Shown here in pieces: positions 1 through 6,488 of a stretch of 9,579 bases of DNA. The notes below the pieces were generated by a model. That model was not told where the DNA came from. It worked only from the letters and a program-made list of their open reading frames with translations, and did not search any database. Source of the DNA: Rhodoferax sp. (lineage in GTDB: Bacteria; Pseudomonadota; Gammaproteobacteria; Burkholderiales; Burkholderiaceae_C); contig JAJAZK010000125.1 of the NCBI GenBank assembly GCA_026785765.1, forward strand, positions 1 to 9,579, given 5' to 3'. Each line of letters begins with the position of its first letter. Positions within the stretch are counted from its first letter, which is position 1. The position numbers and the translations under genes are program-made.

Positions 1-171
1 GAGTACAAGGTTGGGAAGGTCTATGTATTGCCGAAACACCTGGACGAGAAGGTGGCGCGTCTGCACCTGAAGAAGGTTGGCGCGGTGTTGACCGAACTCA
101 GCGACGAGCAGGCCGCTTACATCGGTGTGGCAAAAGTCGGTCCGTACAAGCCGGACACGTACCGCTACTAG
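1..171 (+). CDS. ahcY: S-adenosylhomocysteinase, C-terminal fragment (5' end outside window)
   Basis: The first 56 codons of the window are open in frame 1 and end at TAG 169-171. The peptide runs from EYKVGKVYVLPKHLDEKV to the terminus KPDTYRY. The K-P-D-x-Y-R-Y end is the hallmark C-terminus of S-adenosyl-L-homocysteine hydrolase, whose terminal Lys and Tyr reach into the NAD site of the neighbouring subunit. The enzyme is a cytosolic NAD-dependent tetramer that splits SAH into homocysteine and adenosine and so relieves product inhibition of methyltransferases. Only the tail is present, so the start, the catalytic residues and any upstream SAH riboswitch cannot be assessed. It lies 36 bases before a SAM-dependent methyltransferase and is followed by metF, which fits a methyl-cycle operon. 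Confidence 0.95.
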   Translation, partial: EYKVGKVYVLPKHLDEKVARLHLKKVGAVLTELSDEQAAYIGVAKVGPYKPDTYRY

Positions 172-207
172 AGCGTTCGCACCCTGCGGGGCGCGTACCC
201 GATCACC

Positions 208-1008
208 ATGCGCATCGACCAATTGCTGGTGCAGCGCGGGCTGGCCAGCACCCGTTCGCAAGCGCAGCGACTGATCGCGGCCGGTGTGCAGTGGCACAGC
301 GGCAGCGGTTGGCGCCGTGTAGTCAAGAACGGAGATGACGTCGACACCGACGCCGCAGTCGAGTTGCTCGATGCTGCAGAGGCACGTTTTGTCTCGCGTG
401 GCGGACTCAAGCTGGAAGGCGTGTTGCAACGTCTTGGGCTGTCGGTCGCTGGTGCGTTCTGCCTCGATGTTGGCCAGTCTACCGGCGGCTTTACAGACTG
501 CCTGTTGCAGCATGGCGCAGCCTCGGTCACAGGAATCGACGTTGGTTTTGGACAGTTACATGAGCAACTGCGCAGGGACCCACGGGTGAACTGTGTCGAG
601 CGCGTGAATGCGCGTTACCTGTCTGCGCAAGACCTGCTACCGGTCTTGCCGGACCTGGCGCTGCCAGGCAACCAAGTCAACCCGGTGCCGTGGTTTGACG
701 TCGTGGTCGGTGACCTTTCCTTCATTTCGCAGACCTTGGTCTTACCGGCCGTGGTGCCGTGGCTGAAGGTCGGTGGCGCGCTGCTCATGCTGGTCAAGCC
801 GCAGTTCGAATTGCAGCCCGGCCAGGTCGGAAAAGGCGGTATCGTGACCGACGATCGGTTGCTGGCTGTGGTCGAGCGTCGCCTCCGCGCCGCACATGCC
901 GCATTGCGCATGAAGGTGCAGGCCTATGTTCCGTCCGTGATCGACGGAGGTGATGGCAACCGTGAGTTTTTTATCCATTCCATTCTTGAACCGGAGCCCC
1001 TCCCATGA
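208..1008 (+). CDS. tlyA: TlyA family rRNA (cytidine-2'-O)-methyltransferase (S4 + FtsJ domains)
   Basis: A 266-residue cytosolic protein. Residues 1-60 form an S4 RNA-binding domain (MRIDQLLVQRGLASTRSQA). Residues 61-255 form an FtsJ/RrmJ-type Rossmann methyltransferase with SAM motif I DVGQSTGGFTD at 87-97 and acidic motif II GIDVG at 109-113. The 2'-O-methyltransferase tetrad can be placed as K68, D169 (VVGDLSF), K197 (LVKPQFE) and E253 (NREFF). Family members methylate cytidine 2'-OH in rRNA; the original 'hemolysin' label for TlyA is historical. Length is typical for the family. The start at 208 is chosen because the S4 domain begins at once; no clear Shine-Dalgarno precedes it, so translation may depend on ahcY, which ends 36 bases upstream. 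The stop overlaps the metF start (ATGA). Its exact rRNA target here is not shown by the sequence. Confidence 0.92.
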   Translation: MRIDQLLVQRGLASTRSQAQRLIAAGVQWHSGSGWRRVVKNGDDVDTDAAVELLDAAEARFVSRGGLKLEGVLQRLGLSVAGAFCLDVGQSTGGFTDCLLQHGAASVTGIDVGFGQLHEQLRRDPRVNCVERVNARYLSAQDLLPVLPDLALPGNQVNPVPWFDVVVGDLSFISQTLVLPAVVPWLKVGGALLMLVKPQFELQPGQVGKGGIVTDDRLLAVVERRLRAAHAALRMKVQAYVPSVIDGGDGNREFFIHSILEPEPLP

Positions 1009-1844
1009 CGACTATTGCGACACTGCCGGTGAGCCTGGAATTCTTTCCAGGGCGGACAGCCGAAGGCGCCGAGAAGATTCGCGCAGTACGGCGTGAGCTG
1101 ATGGTGCTCAAGCCGGATTTTTGTTCCGTCACCTACGGTGCGGGTGGCTCCACGCAGGAGGGAACTTTTGGCGCCATTGCCGAGATGTTGACCGAAGGCC
1201 TGGAGGCGGCACCCCACTTTGCCTGTGTCGGTTCCACTCGGGCCAGTGTGCGCGACCAGCTCGCCGTGCTGAAGGAGATGGGTGTACGGCGCATCGTGGC
1301 TCTGCGCGGCGACATGCCCAGCCCGTATGGCGCCGAGGGCGAGTTTCGCCACGCCTGCGATCTGGTCGAGTTCATCCGCGACGAGACTGGCGAGCATTTC
1401 ATTCTCGATGTGGCGGCTTACCCGGAAACGCACCCGCGTGCGCGCAGCCCGGAGCACGACTTGCACGCGTTTGCCATGAAGGTCAAGAGTGGCGCCAATT
1501 CGGCGATCACCCAGTATTTTTACAACGCCGACGCCTACTTCCGCTTTGTCGACGACGCGCGCCGTATGGGCGTGAACGTGCCGGTGTTGCCCGGCATCAT
1601 GCCGATCACCAACGCAAGCCAGTTGATGCGCTTCTCCGACATGTGCGGCGCCGAGATTCCGAGATGGATCCGGCTGCGCCTGACCGCCTACAAGGAGGAC
1701 ATCGCGTCGATCCGTGCATTTGGTCTGGACGTGGTCACTGCCATGTGCGACAAGTTGCGCGCGGGCGGCGCACCAGCGCTGCACTTCTATACCATGAACC
1801 AGAGCGCCCCGGCGCTGGAGATCTGCCGCCGACTGGGACTGTGA
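1005..1844 (+). CDS. metF: 5,10-methylenetetrahydrofolate reductase
   Basis: A 279-residue flavoprotein of the MetF TIM-barrel family. It reduces 5,10-methylene-THF to 5-methyl-THF, the methyl donor for methionine synthesis from the homocysteine that AhcY releases. Visible family motifs are LEFFPGRT (11-18, with the catalytic Glu at 12), SVTYGAGGST (41-50), LRGDMP (100-105, with the FAD-contacting Asp at 103), AAYPETHP, ITQYFYN, LPGIMPI and the C-terminal HFYTMNQS. The protein is slightly shorter than the E. coli enzyme (296 residues), mainly at the N-terminus, as in many betaproteobacteria. A GGAG at 993-996 lies 8 bases before the ATG. The ATG overlaps the tlyA stop by 4 bases, implying translational coupling. 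Confidence 0.96.
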   Translation: MTTIATLPVSLEFFPGRTAEGAEKIRAVRRELMVLKPDFCSVTYGAGGSTQEGTFGAIAEMLTEGLEAAPHFACVGSTRASVRDQLAVLKEMGVRRIVALRGDMPSPYGAEGEFRHACDLVEFIRDETGEHFILDVAAYPETHPRARSPEHDLHAFAMKVKSGANSAITQYFYNADAYFRFVDDARRMGVNVPVLPGIMPITNASQLMRFSDMCGAEIPRWIRLRLTAYKEDIASIRAFGLDVVTAMCDKLRAGGAPALHFYTMNQSAPALEICRRLGL

Positions 1845-1903
1845 GCGTCGCCCGGCCACCCGAAGGCGCACAGCACCGCAGTGCGCAGCACGAAGGTAAT
1901 CCA

Positions 1904-1926
1904 GTGAGCGCCGCCGGGCCGCTCAC
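1904..1926. other. GC-rich hairpin between metF and the epimerase gene
   Basis: GTGAGCG (1904-1910) and CGCTCAC (1920-1926) are perfectly complementary and enclose a 9-base GC-rich loop. The following bases (AAGGCGCT) contain no T-tract, so this is not a classical intrinsic terminator. It could be an mRNA 3'-end stabiliser or processing site, or a chance palindrome. The 144 bases between metF and the chosen epimerase start hold no other gene that I can support. Confidence 0.3.
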
Positions 1927-1988
1927 AAGGCGCTCGCAACCTCAGCCGCCAGGTGAAAGTACTCCAGTCAGCCGCTAAACTTGTGGCC

Positions 1989-2996
1989 ATGAAGATACTA
2001 TTGACGGGAGCGGCTGGGTTCATCGGTATGACCACGTCGCTGCGGCTGCTGGCGCGAGGCGACACGGTCGTGGGTCTGGACAACCTCAACGACTACTACG
2101 ACGTGACGCTCAAGCACAACCGGCTGGCGCGGCTGACGGCACATGCGAACTTTCAGTTCGTCAAGATGGATGTGGCCGACCGGCCTGGTATCGAAAAGCT
2201 GTTTGCAGACGGCAGGTTCGACCGGGTGATCCATCTCGCGGCCCAGGCTGGAGTGCGCTATTCACTGAAGAACCCGCATGCCTACATAGAGAGCAACATC
2301 GTCGGCTTTACGAATATTCTGGAGGGATGTCGGCACAACGGTGTACAGCATCTCACCTATGCCTCCAGCTCCAGCGTCTACGGCGGCAACACCAAAATGC
2401 CGTTCTCTGAGCACGACAGCGTGGACCATCCGGTCAGCCTTTACGCGGCGACCAAGAAGGCGAACGAGTTGATGGCGCACACCTACAGCCATCTGTATGG
2501 TTTGCCCACCACCGGCCTGCGTTTTTTTACGGTGTACGGGCCGTGGGGCCGACCGGACATGGCGCTGTTCCTGTTCACCAAGGCGATTCTTGAAGACCGC
2601 GCCATCGACGTTTTCAACCACGGCAACATGCAGCGCGACTTTACCTATGTGGACGACATCGTGGAGGGCGTGATCCGCGTCATGGACCGCATCGCCGCCT
2701 CGAACCCGGATTACGATGCGTTGCAGGCCGACCCGGCCACCAGCAACGCGCCGTACCGGGTTTTCAACATCGGCAACAACAACCCGGTGCCTTTGCTCGA
2801 TTTCATCGCCTGTATCGAGGATGCGCTGGGCAAGAAGGCGGAGAAGCGCCTGCTTCCACTGCAGGATGGGGACGTGCCTGCCACCTACGCCAACACGGAT
2901 GCCTTGCGCGACTGGGTTGGGTTTGTGCCTGGCACGAGCGTGCAGGATGGTATTGCCCGGTTTGTTGCCTGGTACCGGGATTACTACAAGGTTTGA
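1989..2996 (+). CDS. NAD-dependent epimerase, probable UDP-glucuronate 4-epimerase
   Basis: A 335-residue extended short-chain dehydrogenase (GalE/WbnF/LpsL class). The start at ATG 1989 places the Rossmann motif GAAGFIG at residues 7-13, as in homologues. An in-frame GTG at 1953 would add 12 residues with no family counterpart. Neither start has a strong Shine-Dalgarno. Further signs are LDNLNDYYD (30-38), which is typical of UDP-uronic acid epimerases, IHLAAQAGVRYS (81-92), the catalytic serine stretch SSSS (126-129), Y152-x3-K156 in LYAATKK, and TVYGPWGRPDMA (181-192), a signature of UDP-GlcA 4-epimerases. The predicted reaction is UDP-glucuronate to UDP-galacturonate, feeding surface polysaccharide or LPS. 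Other UDP-sugar epimerases are possible, since substrate choice is inferred from motifs. No other sugar-nucleotide genes flank it. Confidence 0.9.
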   Translation: MKILLTGAAGFIGMTTSLRLLARGDTVVGLDNLNDYYDVTLKHNRLARLTAHANFQFVKMDVADRPGIEKLFADGRFDRVIHLAAQAGVRYSLKNPHAYIESNIVGFTNILEGCRHNGVQHLTYASSSSVYGGNTKMPFSEHDSVDHPVSLYAATKKANELMAHTYSHLYGLPTTGLRFFTVYGPWGRPDMALFLFTKAILEDRAIDVFNHGNMQRDFTYVDDIVEGVIRVMDRIAASNPDYDALQADPATSNAPYRVFNIGNNNPVPLLDFIACIEDALGKKAEKRLLPLQDGDVPATYANTDALRDWVGFVPGTSVQDGIARFVAWYRDYYKV

Positions 2997-3012
2997 TATG
3001 GACGGCGCGCGA

Positions 3013-3037
3013 GGGCTTCGACAGGCTCAGCCCGAAC
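3013..3037. repeat. REP-like palindrome in the convergent intergenic gap
   Basis: GGGCT (3013-3017) pairs with AGCCC (3029-3033) around the loop TCGACAGGCTC, followed by GAAC. The GGCTTCGACAGGCTCAGCCC type of sequence is a known dispersed repeat in many environmental proteobacterial genomes. It sits in the 70-base gap between the convergent epimerase and phosphatase genes, the usual position of REP elements. It might also stop or stabilise transcripts from both sides, but there is no T-tract. Only one copy is visible in this window. Confidence 0.5.
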
Positions 3038-3066
3038 AGATCCTGATCGATGAACGCAAGTTCCTG

Positions 3067-3564
3067 TTAGCGCCAACCGGGGCTGTGGTGCGCGATCAGT
3101 CCGCGTGCGCCGGCTTCCACCATGTCAAGCACGGCTTCGAAACTGCGCGCATTTCCGTAATAGGGGTCGGGCACCTCATGCATGCTGAAACCCTCTGCAA
3201 ATTCCATGAACAACTGCAGTTTGAAAGCGTGTTCGACAGGGCACAGGCGGCGCAGGTCGTTCAGGTTGGCCTGGTCCATCGCCAGAATCTGGTCGTGGCG
3301 CTCGAAGTCCTGATCGGTGATCTGGCGCGCGCGCAGTTTGCCAACCGGATAGCCACGCGCCAGCAAGGCAGTCTTGGCCCTTCGGTCGGGTGATTCGCTG
3401 CCCCGAGCGGCGTGAGTTCCCGCCGAATCCACCGTGACCGCTTTGCCGAATCCAGCCTGCTGCGCCAGATACTCCGTAACCAGGTGCGCCATCGGCGAGC
3501 GACAAATGTTGCCCATGCAAACCATCAGCAGCCGCGTAGCCGGCCGATCGCGCGAGAAAAACAT
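3067..3564 (-). CDS. Low-molecular-weight protein-tyrosine phosphatase
   Basis: A 165-residue cytosolic protein of the LMW-PTP (Wzb/Etp/YfkJ-like) family. The P-loop C-x5-R-S is at C16-MGNIC-R22-S23 (VCMGNICRSP), with the nucleophile Cys16 and phosphate-binding Arg22. The general acid is the Asp in the late VPDPYYG motif, which is complete with the two tyrosines. DSAGTH and ILAMDQANLNDL are also family blocks. Bacterial members dephosphorylate BY-kinases and other Tyr/Arg-phosphorylated proteins, often in capsule or exopolysaccharide control; no kinase gene is in the window. The start codon lies 5 bases beyond the stop of the cyclic-nucleotide-binding gene, so the two are very likely cotranscribed and translationally coupled. 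The N-terminus is about 10 residues longer than the minimal family start. Confidence 0.93.
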   Translation of the reverse strand: MFFSRDRPATRLLMVCMGNICRSPMAHLVTEYLAQQAGFGKAVTVDSAGTHAARGSESPDRRAKTALLARGYPVGKLRARQITDQDFERHDQILAMDQANLNDLRRLCPVEHAFKLQLFMEFAEGFSMHEVPDPYYGNARSFEAVLDMVEAGARGLIAHHSPGWR

Positions 3565-3569
3565 GTGGT

Positions 3570-4130
3570 CTACTTTGACTTGTCCAGCTCCTGCTGCATG
3601 GTGGACGCCAGCCGGGCAAACAGTTTGAGCTTCTTCTGCGTGTCGCGGTAACGCTCAGCGATGCGCGCCGAGATTGCCAGCAGGAACTTGCAACCGATGA
3701 CCGGCTGCTCCGCGATCATCGCCTCCAACGCTTCACGCGTGAGCACGGCGCACTGTATGTCAGTTGCGGTGGTGCAGGATGCCGACCGCGGCCCCGTGTC
3801 CAGAATCCCCATCTCTCCGATGAGGCTGCCCGGCCCGAGGACGGCCGTCGTTACAGGATGCGTGCGGCTGACTGTGATGCTCTCGACAATGACCTCGCCG
3901 TCGAGCAACAACATCATGAACCCCGTGTTGTCTGTATCGCCTTCGGCAATGAAGGTCTCGCCTGCCGGTACTCGGTCCGGCCGCATATAGCTCACAACGA
4001 TCTTGGCCTCGACAAGGCTCAATTGCATCAATGCCGCTGGCGCCGTGAGCAGGCGCGCGGCATGCTCGCGGCTGGATATCTCTCTCGGCACTGGCTCAGC
4101 GTTGCCGAAGTTGTCGTCTTGATCGTTCAT
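3570..4130 (-). CDS. Stand-alone cyclic nucleotide-binding (CRP/cAMP-receptor fold) domain protein
   Basis: A 186-residue protein with one cNMP-binding domain (about residues 50-160) and no DNA-binding HTH, kinase or channel domain. The phosphate-binding cassette is intact: GSLIGEMGIL (101-110) followed by R115-S-A, with Glu106 and Arg115 at the ribose- and phosphate-contacting positions. Cyclic nucleotide binding is therefore plausible. Residues 1-30 are polar and look disordered. Residues 150-186 (ISARIAERYRDTQKKLKLFARL and on) form a charged C-terminal helix that could be a dimer or partner-binding segment where a regulator would carry its HTH. The ATG at 4128-4130 has no evident Shine-Dalgarno. 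It is first in a pair with the phosphatase gene and divergent from the ABC operon. It may sense a second messenger and modulate a partner protein; the partner is unknown. Confidence 0.85.
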   Translation of the reverse strand: MNDQDDNFGNAEPVPREISSREHAARLLTAPAALMQLSLVEAKIVVSYMRPDRVPAGETFIAEGDTDNTGFMMLLLDGEVIVESITVSRTHPVTTAVLGPGSLIGEMGILDTGPRSASCTTATDIQCAVLTREALEAMIAEQPVIGCKFLLAISARIAERYRDTQKKLKLFARLASTMQQELDKSK

Positions 4131-4213
4131 GGGATTGGGAGCGGGCCGGTGTCAGGCGGCTCAATGCCCGTTCATGGTACCGCACGACGCTTCGACCGCA
4201 AGCTATTGACCGG

Positions 4214-4258
4214 TGTTGGCAGAAATCAACAGTAGTTGTTGGCAGTTGCGGTAATAAT
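4214..4258 (+). promoter_or_regulatory. Candidate control region of the ABC operon: repeated TGTTGGCAG motif and AT-rich -10-like box
   Basis: The 196-base divergent gap (4131-4326) holds two exact copies of TGTTGGCAG (4214-4222 and 4237-4245), 23 bases apart. Between them lies CAACA (4227-4231), which forms inverted repeats with the TGTTG on either side. AATAAT (4253-4258) just downstream resembles a sigma-70 -10 box in otherwise GC-rich DNA, but no convincing -35 hexamer sits 16-18 bases upstream. That makes an activator-dependent promoter possible. The interpretation as an operator is inference; only the repeats are seen. Confidence 0.3.
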
Positions 4259-4326
4259 CGTTTTGGCGAAGCGATGCGGCGGGTGGGGGTGTCGGCAGTC
4301 GCGCGACGGATTGCAAAGGGTAACAG

Positions 4327-5079
4327 ATGACAGATGAGACTGAGGTGGAGGACGCGCCACCAGCGAGTGTGGCGAACCATCGTCCGGTCGCCCTCCTGAC
4401 CGATGTACACAAGACCTATCAGATGGACTCGGTAGAGGTCCAGGTCATCAAGGGTGTGGATATCATGGTGCGGCACGCCAAGTTCACGGTTTTGCTGGGG
4501 CCTTCTGGCAGCGGCAAGACAACAATCTTGAACATGCTTGGCTGCATCGACAAGCCAGACCGCGGTGAAATCATGGTCGCAGGTGCCAAGGTGGCCGAAA
4601 TGCCCGACGACATGTTGTCGGATTTCCGTGCCAAGAACATCGGTTTCATTTTCCAGAACTTCAATTTGCTGCCGGTTCTGAGTGCCTACGAAAACGTCGA
4701 ATATCCCCTACTGCTGGCCGGTGCGACACCTTCGCAGCGCGGCAAACTCGTTCCGCGTCTCCTGAAGGCGGTCGGCTTGGCAGACCGCGCAAAGAACCTG
4801 CCCGGGCAGCTGTCTGGTGGTCAGCGCCAACGGGTCGCCATCGCGCGGGCGCTGGCCCGCAAACCGAAGATCGTGATTGCCGACGAGCCGACTGCCAACC
4901 TGGACAGCCAGACGGGGGCAACGATTCTGGCCCTGATGCGGCGCATGGTGGATGAATACGGCATCTCCTTCATCTTCTCCTCGCACGATCCGGAAGTGAT
5001 CAAGGCGGCCGACGACACGATCATGCTGAAGGACGGATTGATTCAGGAAGTGTGGCGCGACGGGGAGAAACGCGCATGA
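4327..5079 (+). CDS. ABC transporter ATP-binding protein, LolD/MacB type
   Basis: A 250-residue cytosolic ATPase. Walker A is GPSGSGKTT (58-66), the Q-loop Gln is at 110 (FIFQNFNLLP), the signature is LSGGQ (162-166), Walker B is IVIADE (182-187) with catalytic Glu187, the D-loop is NLDS (191-194) and the switch His is at 220. FIFQNFNLLPVLSAYENVEYPLLLAG is characteristic of the LolD/MacB/FtsE group (type VII ABC, mechanotransmission), which does not move substrate through the membrane but drives periplasmic work. An unusual acidic, proline-containing leader of about 20 residues precedes the domain. AAAGGG at 4315-4320, 6 bases before the ATG, supports this start. The stop overlaps the permease ATG (ATGA), so the two subunits are almost certainly made together. 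Confidence 0.94.
   Translation: MTDETEVEDAPPASVANHRPVALLTDVHKTYQMDSVEVQVIKGVDIMVRHAKFTVLLGPSGSGKTTILNMLGCIDKPDRGEIMVAGAKVAEMPDDMLSDFRAKNIGFIFQNFNLLPVLSAYENVEYPLLLAGATPSQRGKLVPRLLKAVGLADRAKNLPGQLSGGQRQRVAIARALARKPKIVIADEPTANLDSQTGATILALMRRMVDEYGISFIFSSHDPEVIKAADDTIMLKDGLIQEVWRDGEKRA
5062..5067 (+). promoter_or_regulatory. Ribosome binding site deciding the permease start
   Basis: GGGGAG lies inside the 3' end of the ATPase gene, 8 bases before ATG 5076. It favours that start over the in-frame GTG at 5052, which has no Shine-Dalgarno and would add eight charged residues before the cytosolic MMMTFNLALRNLLRNRRR start typical of the family. Confidence 0.7.
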
Positions 5080-6473
5080 TGATGACGTTCAATCTGGCGT
5101 TGCGCAACTTGCTGCGCAATCGGCGGCGCTCTATCGCCACCTTGCTGGCGATGGCGATCGGCTCTACATCGATATTGTTGTTCGGCGGCTACAGCACGAA
5201 TATCAACTACACCATGCACACGTCGTATGTGCAAAACGGCGGACATTTACAGATTCAACACCGGGATTTTTATCTGTATGGCAGCGGCAACCCGACGGCG
5301 TACGGTATCGTCGACTACGCAAAGATAGTTTCGGCAATCGAGGCCGATGACGTTCTGAAAAAGATGGTGCTGGTGGCGACACCCACGTTGCAGTTTGGCG
5401 GGATTGCCGGCAATTACGCCGCGAGCGTTTCCCGCACCGTGGTCGGTAATGGGTTTGTAGCGGAAGACATCAACCGTATGCGTCGGTGGAATGACTTCAA
5501 TATTCGTATTGGCGCGGGTGTGTTTGCATTGGAAGGCGCCCCTTCAGACGCCGCCATCGTTGGAGTGGGTGTTGCGCGGGTGCTGCAGTTGTGCGATGCT
5601 CTGAAAATCGAGAATTGTCCAAAGCCCGAAAAGGAAACCAAACCGGAAGGCCAGGCACTGCCGGCGGACATCGCACAACTCAGCCTGCAAGAGGCGCCTT
5701 CGGCGACTGCGGCTTCGGGCAATACTCCGAGGATCGAGTTATTGGCCGGCGATGCACGGGGCACGCCCAATGTTGCCAGTTTGAATGTGATCAAAGCAGA
5801 GAGCCTAGGCTTCAAGGAGTTCGACGAGGTTTACGTGATGATGCATCTGGCGCAAACTCAAAAACTCATCTATGGCAAGGCGCCGCCACGGGCGACTTCG
5901 ATCATTCTCCAACTGGCGCATTCCAGCCAGATCCCGGTTGCGATTGCCCGTCTGGAGCCAATTCTGGTGAAATTCTCGAGTGTCCAACCGTTGGCAGTGC
6001 TTGATTTTCGCTCCCTCAATCCTTTCTATGTGCAGACCATTCAATTGTTTGACACGATATTCGGATTCATCTTCGCGTTGATTGGCTCTATTGTGCTTTT
6101 CACGGTCGGCAACACGATGAATACTGCAGTGGTCGAACGAACGGTCGAAATAGGTACGTTGCGCGCAATCGGACTGCGGTCCTCCGGAATCCGGCGCTTG
6201 TTCGTAACCGAGGGGGCATTGTTGGGGTTTTTCGGCGCCTTGTCCGGCGTGGCGCTGGCATTGCTCGTGTCCGCATTGGCAAACCGAATGGGCTTGACGT
6301 GGACGCCTCCGGGAAGCGTCCTCGCGCTGCCGCTCACGTTGACGGTTTGGGGAGAAACCCGGATGATCATCGGAACCACGATTGGCCTCATATGTATTGC
6401 GTTGTTGTCGGCCTGGTGGCCGGCCTACCGGGCTGCCAAACTCAATGTTGTTGATGCCCTGCGCCATGTCTGA
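5076..6473 (+). CDS. ABC transporter permease, MacB/LolE (FtsX-domain) type
   Basis: A 465-residue inner-membrane protein with the MacB/LolC/E plan. It has a basic N-terminal amphipathic segment (LALRNLLRNRRRS), TM1 at about 19-38, a large periplasmic domain at about 40-325, and a C-terminal FtsX domain with TM2 (about 326-348), TM3 (about 377-402) and TM4 (about 430-455). The coupling-helix region NTAVVERTVEIGTLRAIG follows TM2, and the terminus YRAAKLNVVDALRHV is standard. The periplasmic domain carries C173 and C181 (Cys-x7-Cys) followed by a Lys/Glu/Pro/Ala-rich stretch at about 182-220, which looks like a flexible insertion. Only one permease gene is present, so a homodimer with two copies of the ATPase is expected. 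Such permeases push or extract lipids or lipoproteins on the periplasmic side. Two further in-frame ATGs follow directly and could also serve as start. Confidence 0.92.
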   Translation: MMMTFNLALRNLLRNRRRSIATLLAMAIGSTSILLFGGYSTNINYTMHTSYVQNGGHLQIQHRDFYLYGSGNPTAYGIVDYAKIVSAIEADDVLKKMVLVATPTLQFGGIAGNYAASVSRTVVGNGFVAEDINRMRRWNDFNIRIGAGVFALEGAPSDAAIVGVGVARVLQLCDALKIENCPKPEKETKPEGQALPADIAQLSLQEAPSATAASGNTPRIELLAGDARGTPNVASLNVIKAESLGFKEFDEVYVMMHLAQTQKLIYGKAPPRATSIILQLAHSSQIPVAIARLEPILVKFSSVQPLAVLDFRSLNPFYVQTIQLFDTIFGFIFALIGSIVLFTVGNTMNTAVVERTVEIGTLRAIGLRSSGIRRLFVTEGALLGFFGALSGVALALLVSALANRMGLTWTPPGSVLALPLTLTVWGETRMIIGTTIGLICIALLSAWWPAYRAAKLNVVDALRHV

Positions 6474-6488
6474 GGGAGTCACACGATC

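Noticed and set aside
924..1871. Long minus-strand ORF (315 codons) opposite metF
   Set aside because: It is antisense to a metF with complete family motifs; its translation is Arg/His/Gln-rich with no recognisable domain, typical of a shadow frame in GC-rich DNA.
1121..1978. Plus-strand ORF (285 codons) in another frame over metF
   Set aside because: Very Arg-rich out-of-frame translation of metF with no ribosome site or domain.
1953..1988. GTG start for the epimerase giving 12 extra residues
   Set aside because: The extra residues precede the Rossmann beta-1 strand without family counterpart; ATG 1989 gives the normal N-terminus.
2716..3393. Plus-strand ORF (225 codons) spanning the epimerase end and the phosphatase gene
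   Set aside because: It overlaps two well-supported genes on both strands and has no coherent protein features.
4327..6473. Housekeeping lolD/lolE naming for the ABC pair
   Set aside because: Only one permease is present, and the adjacent PF17131-like protein and barrel are not part of canonical Lol; a gene symbol would overstate the evidence. FtsEX was also rejected, because the permease has a large MacB/LolE-type periplasmic domain.
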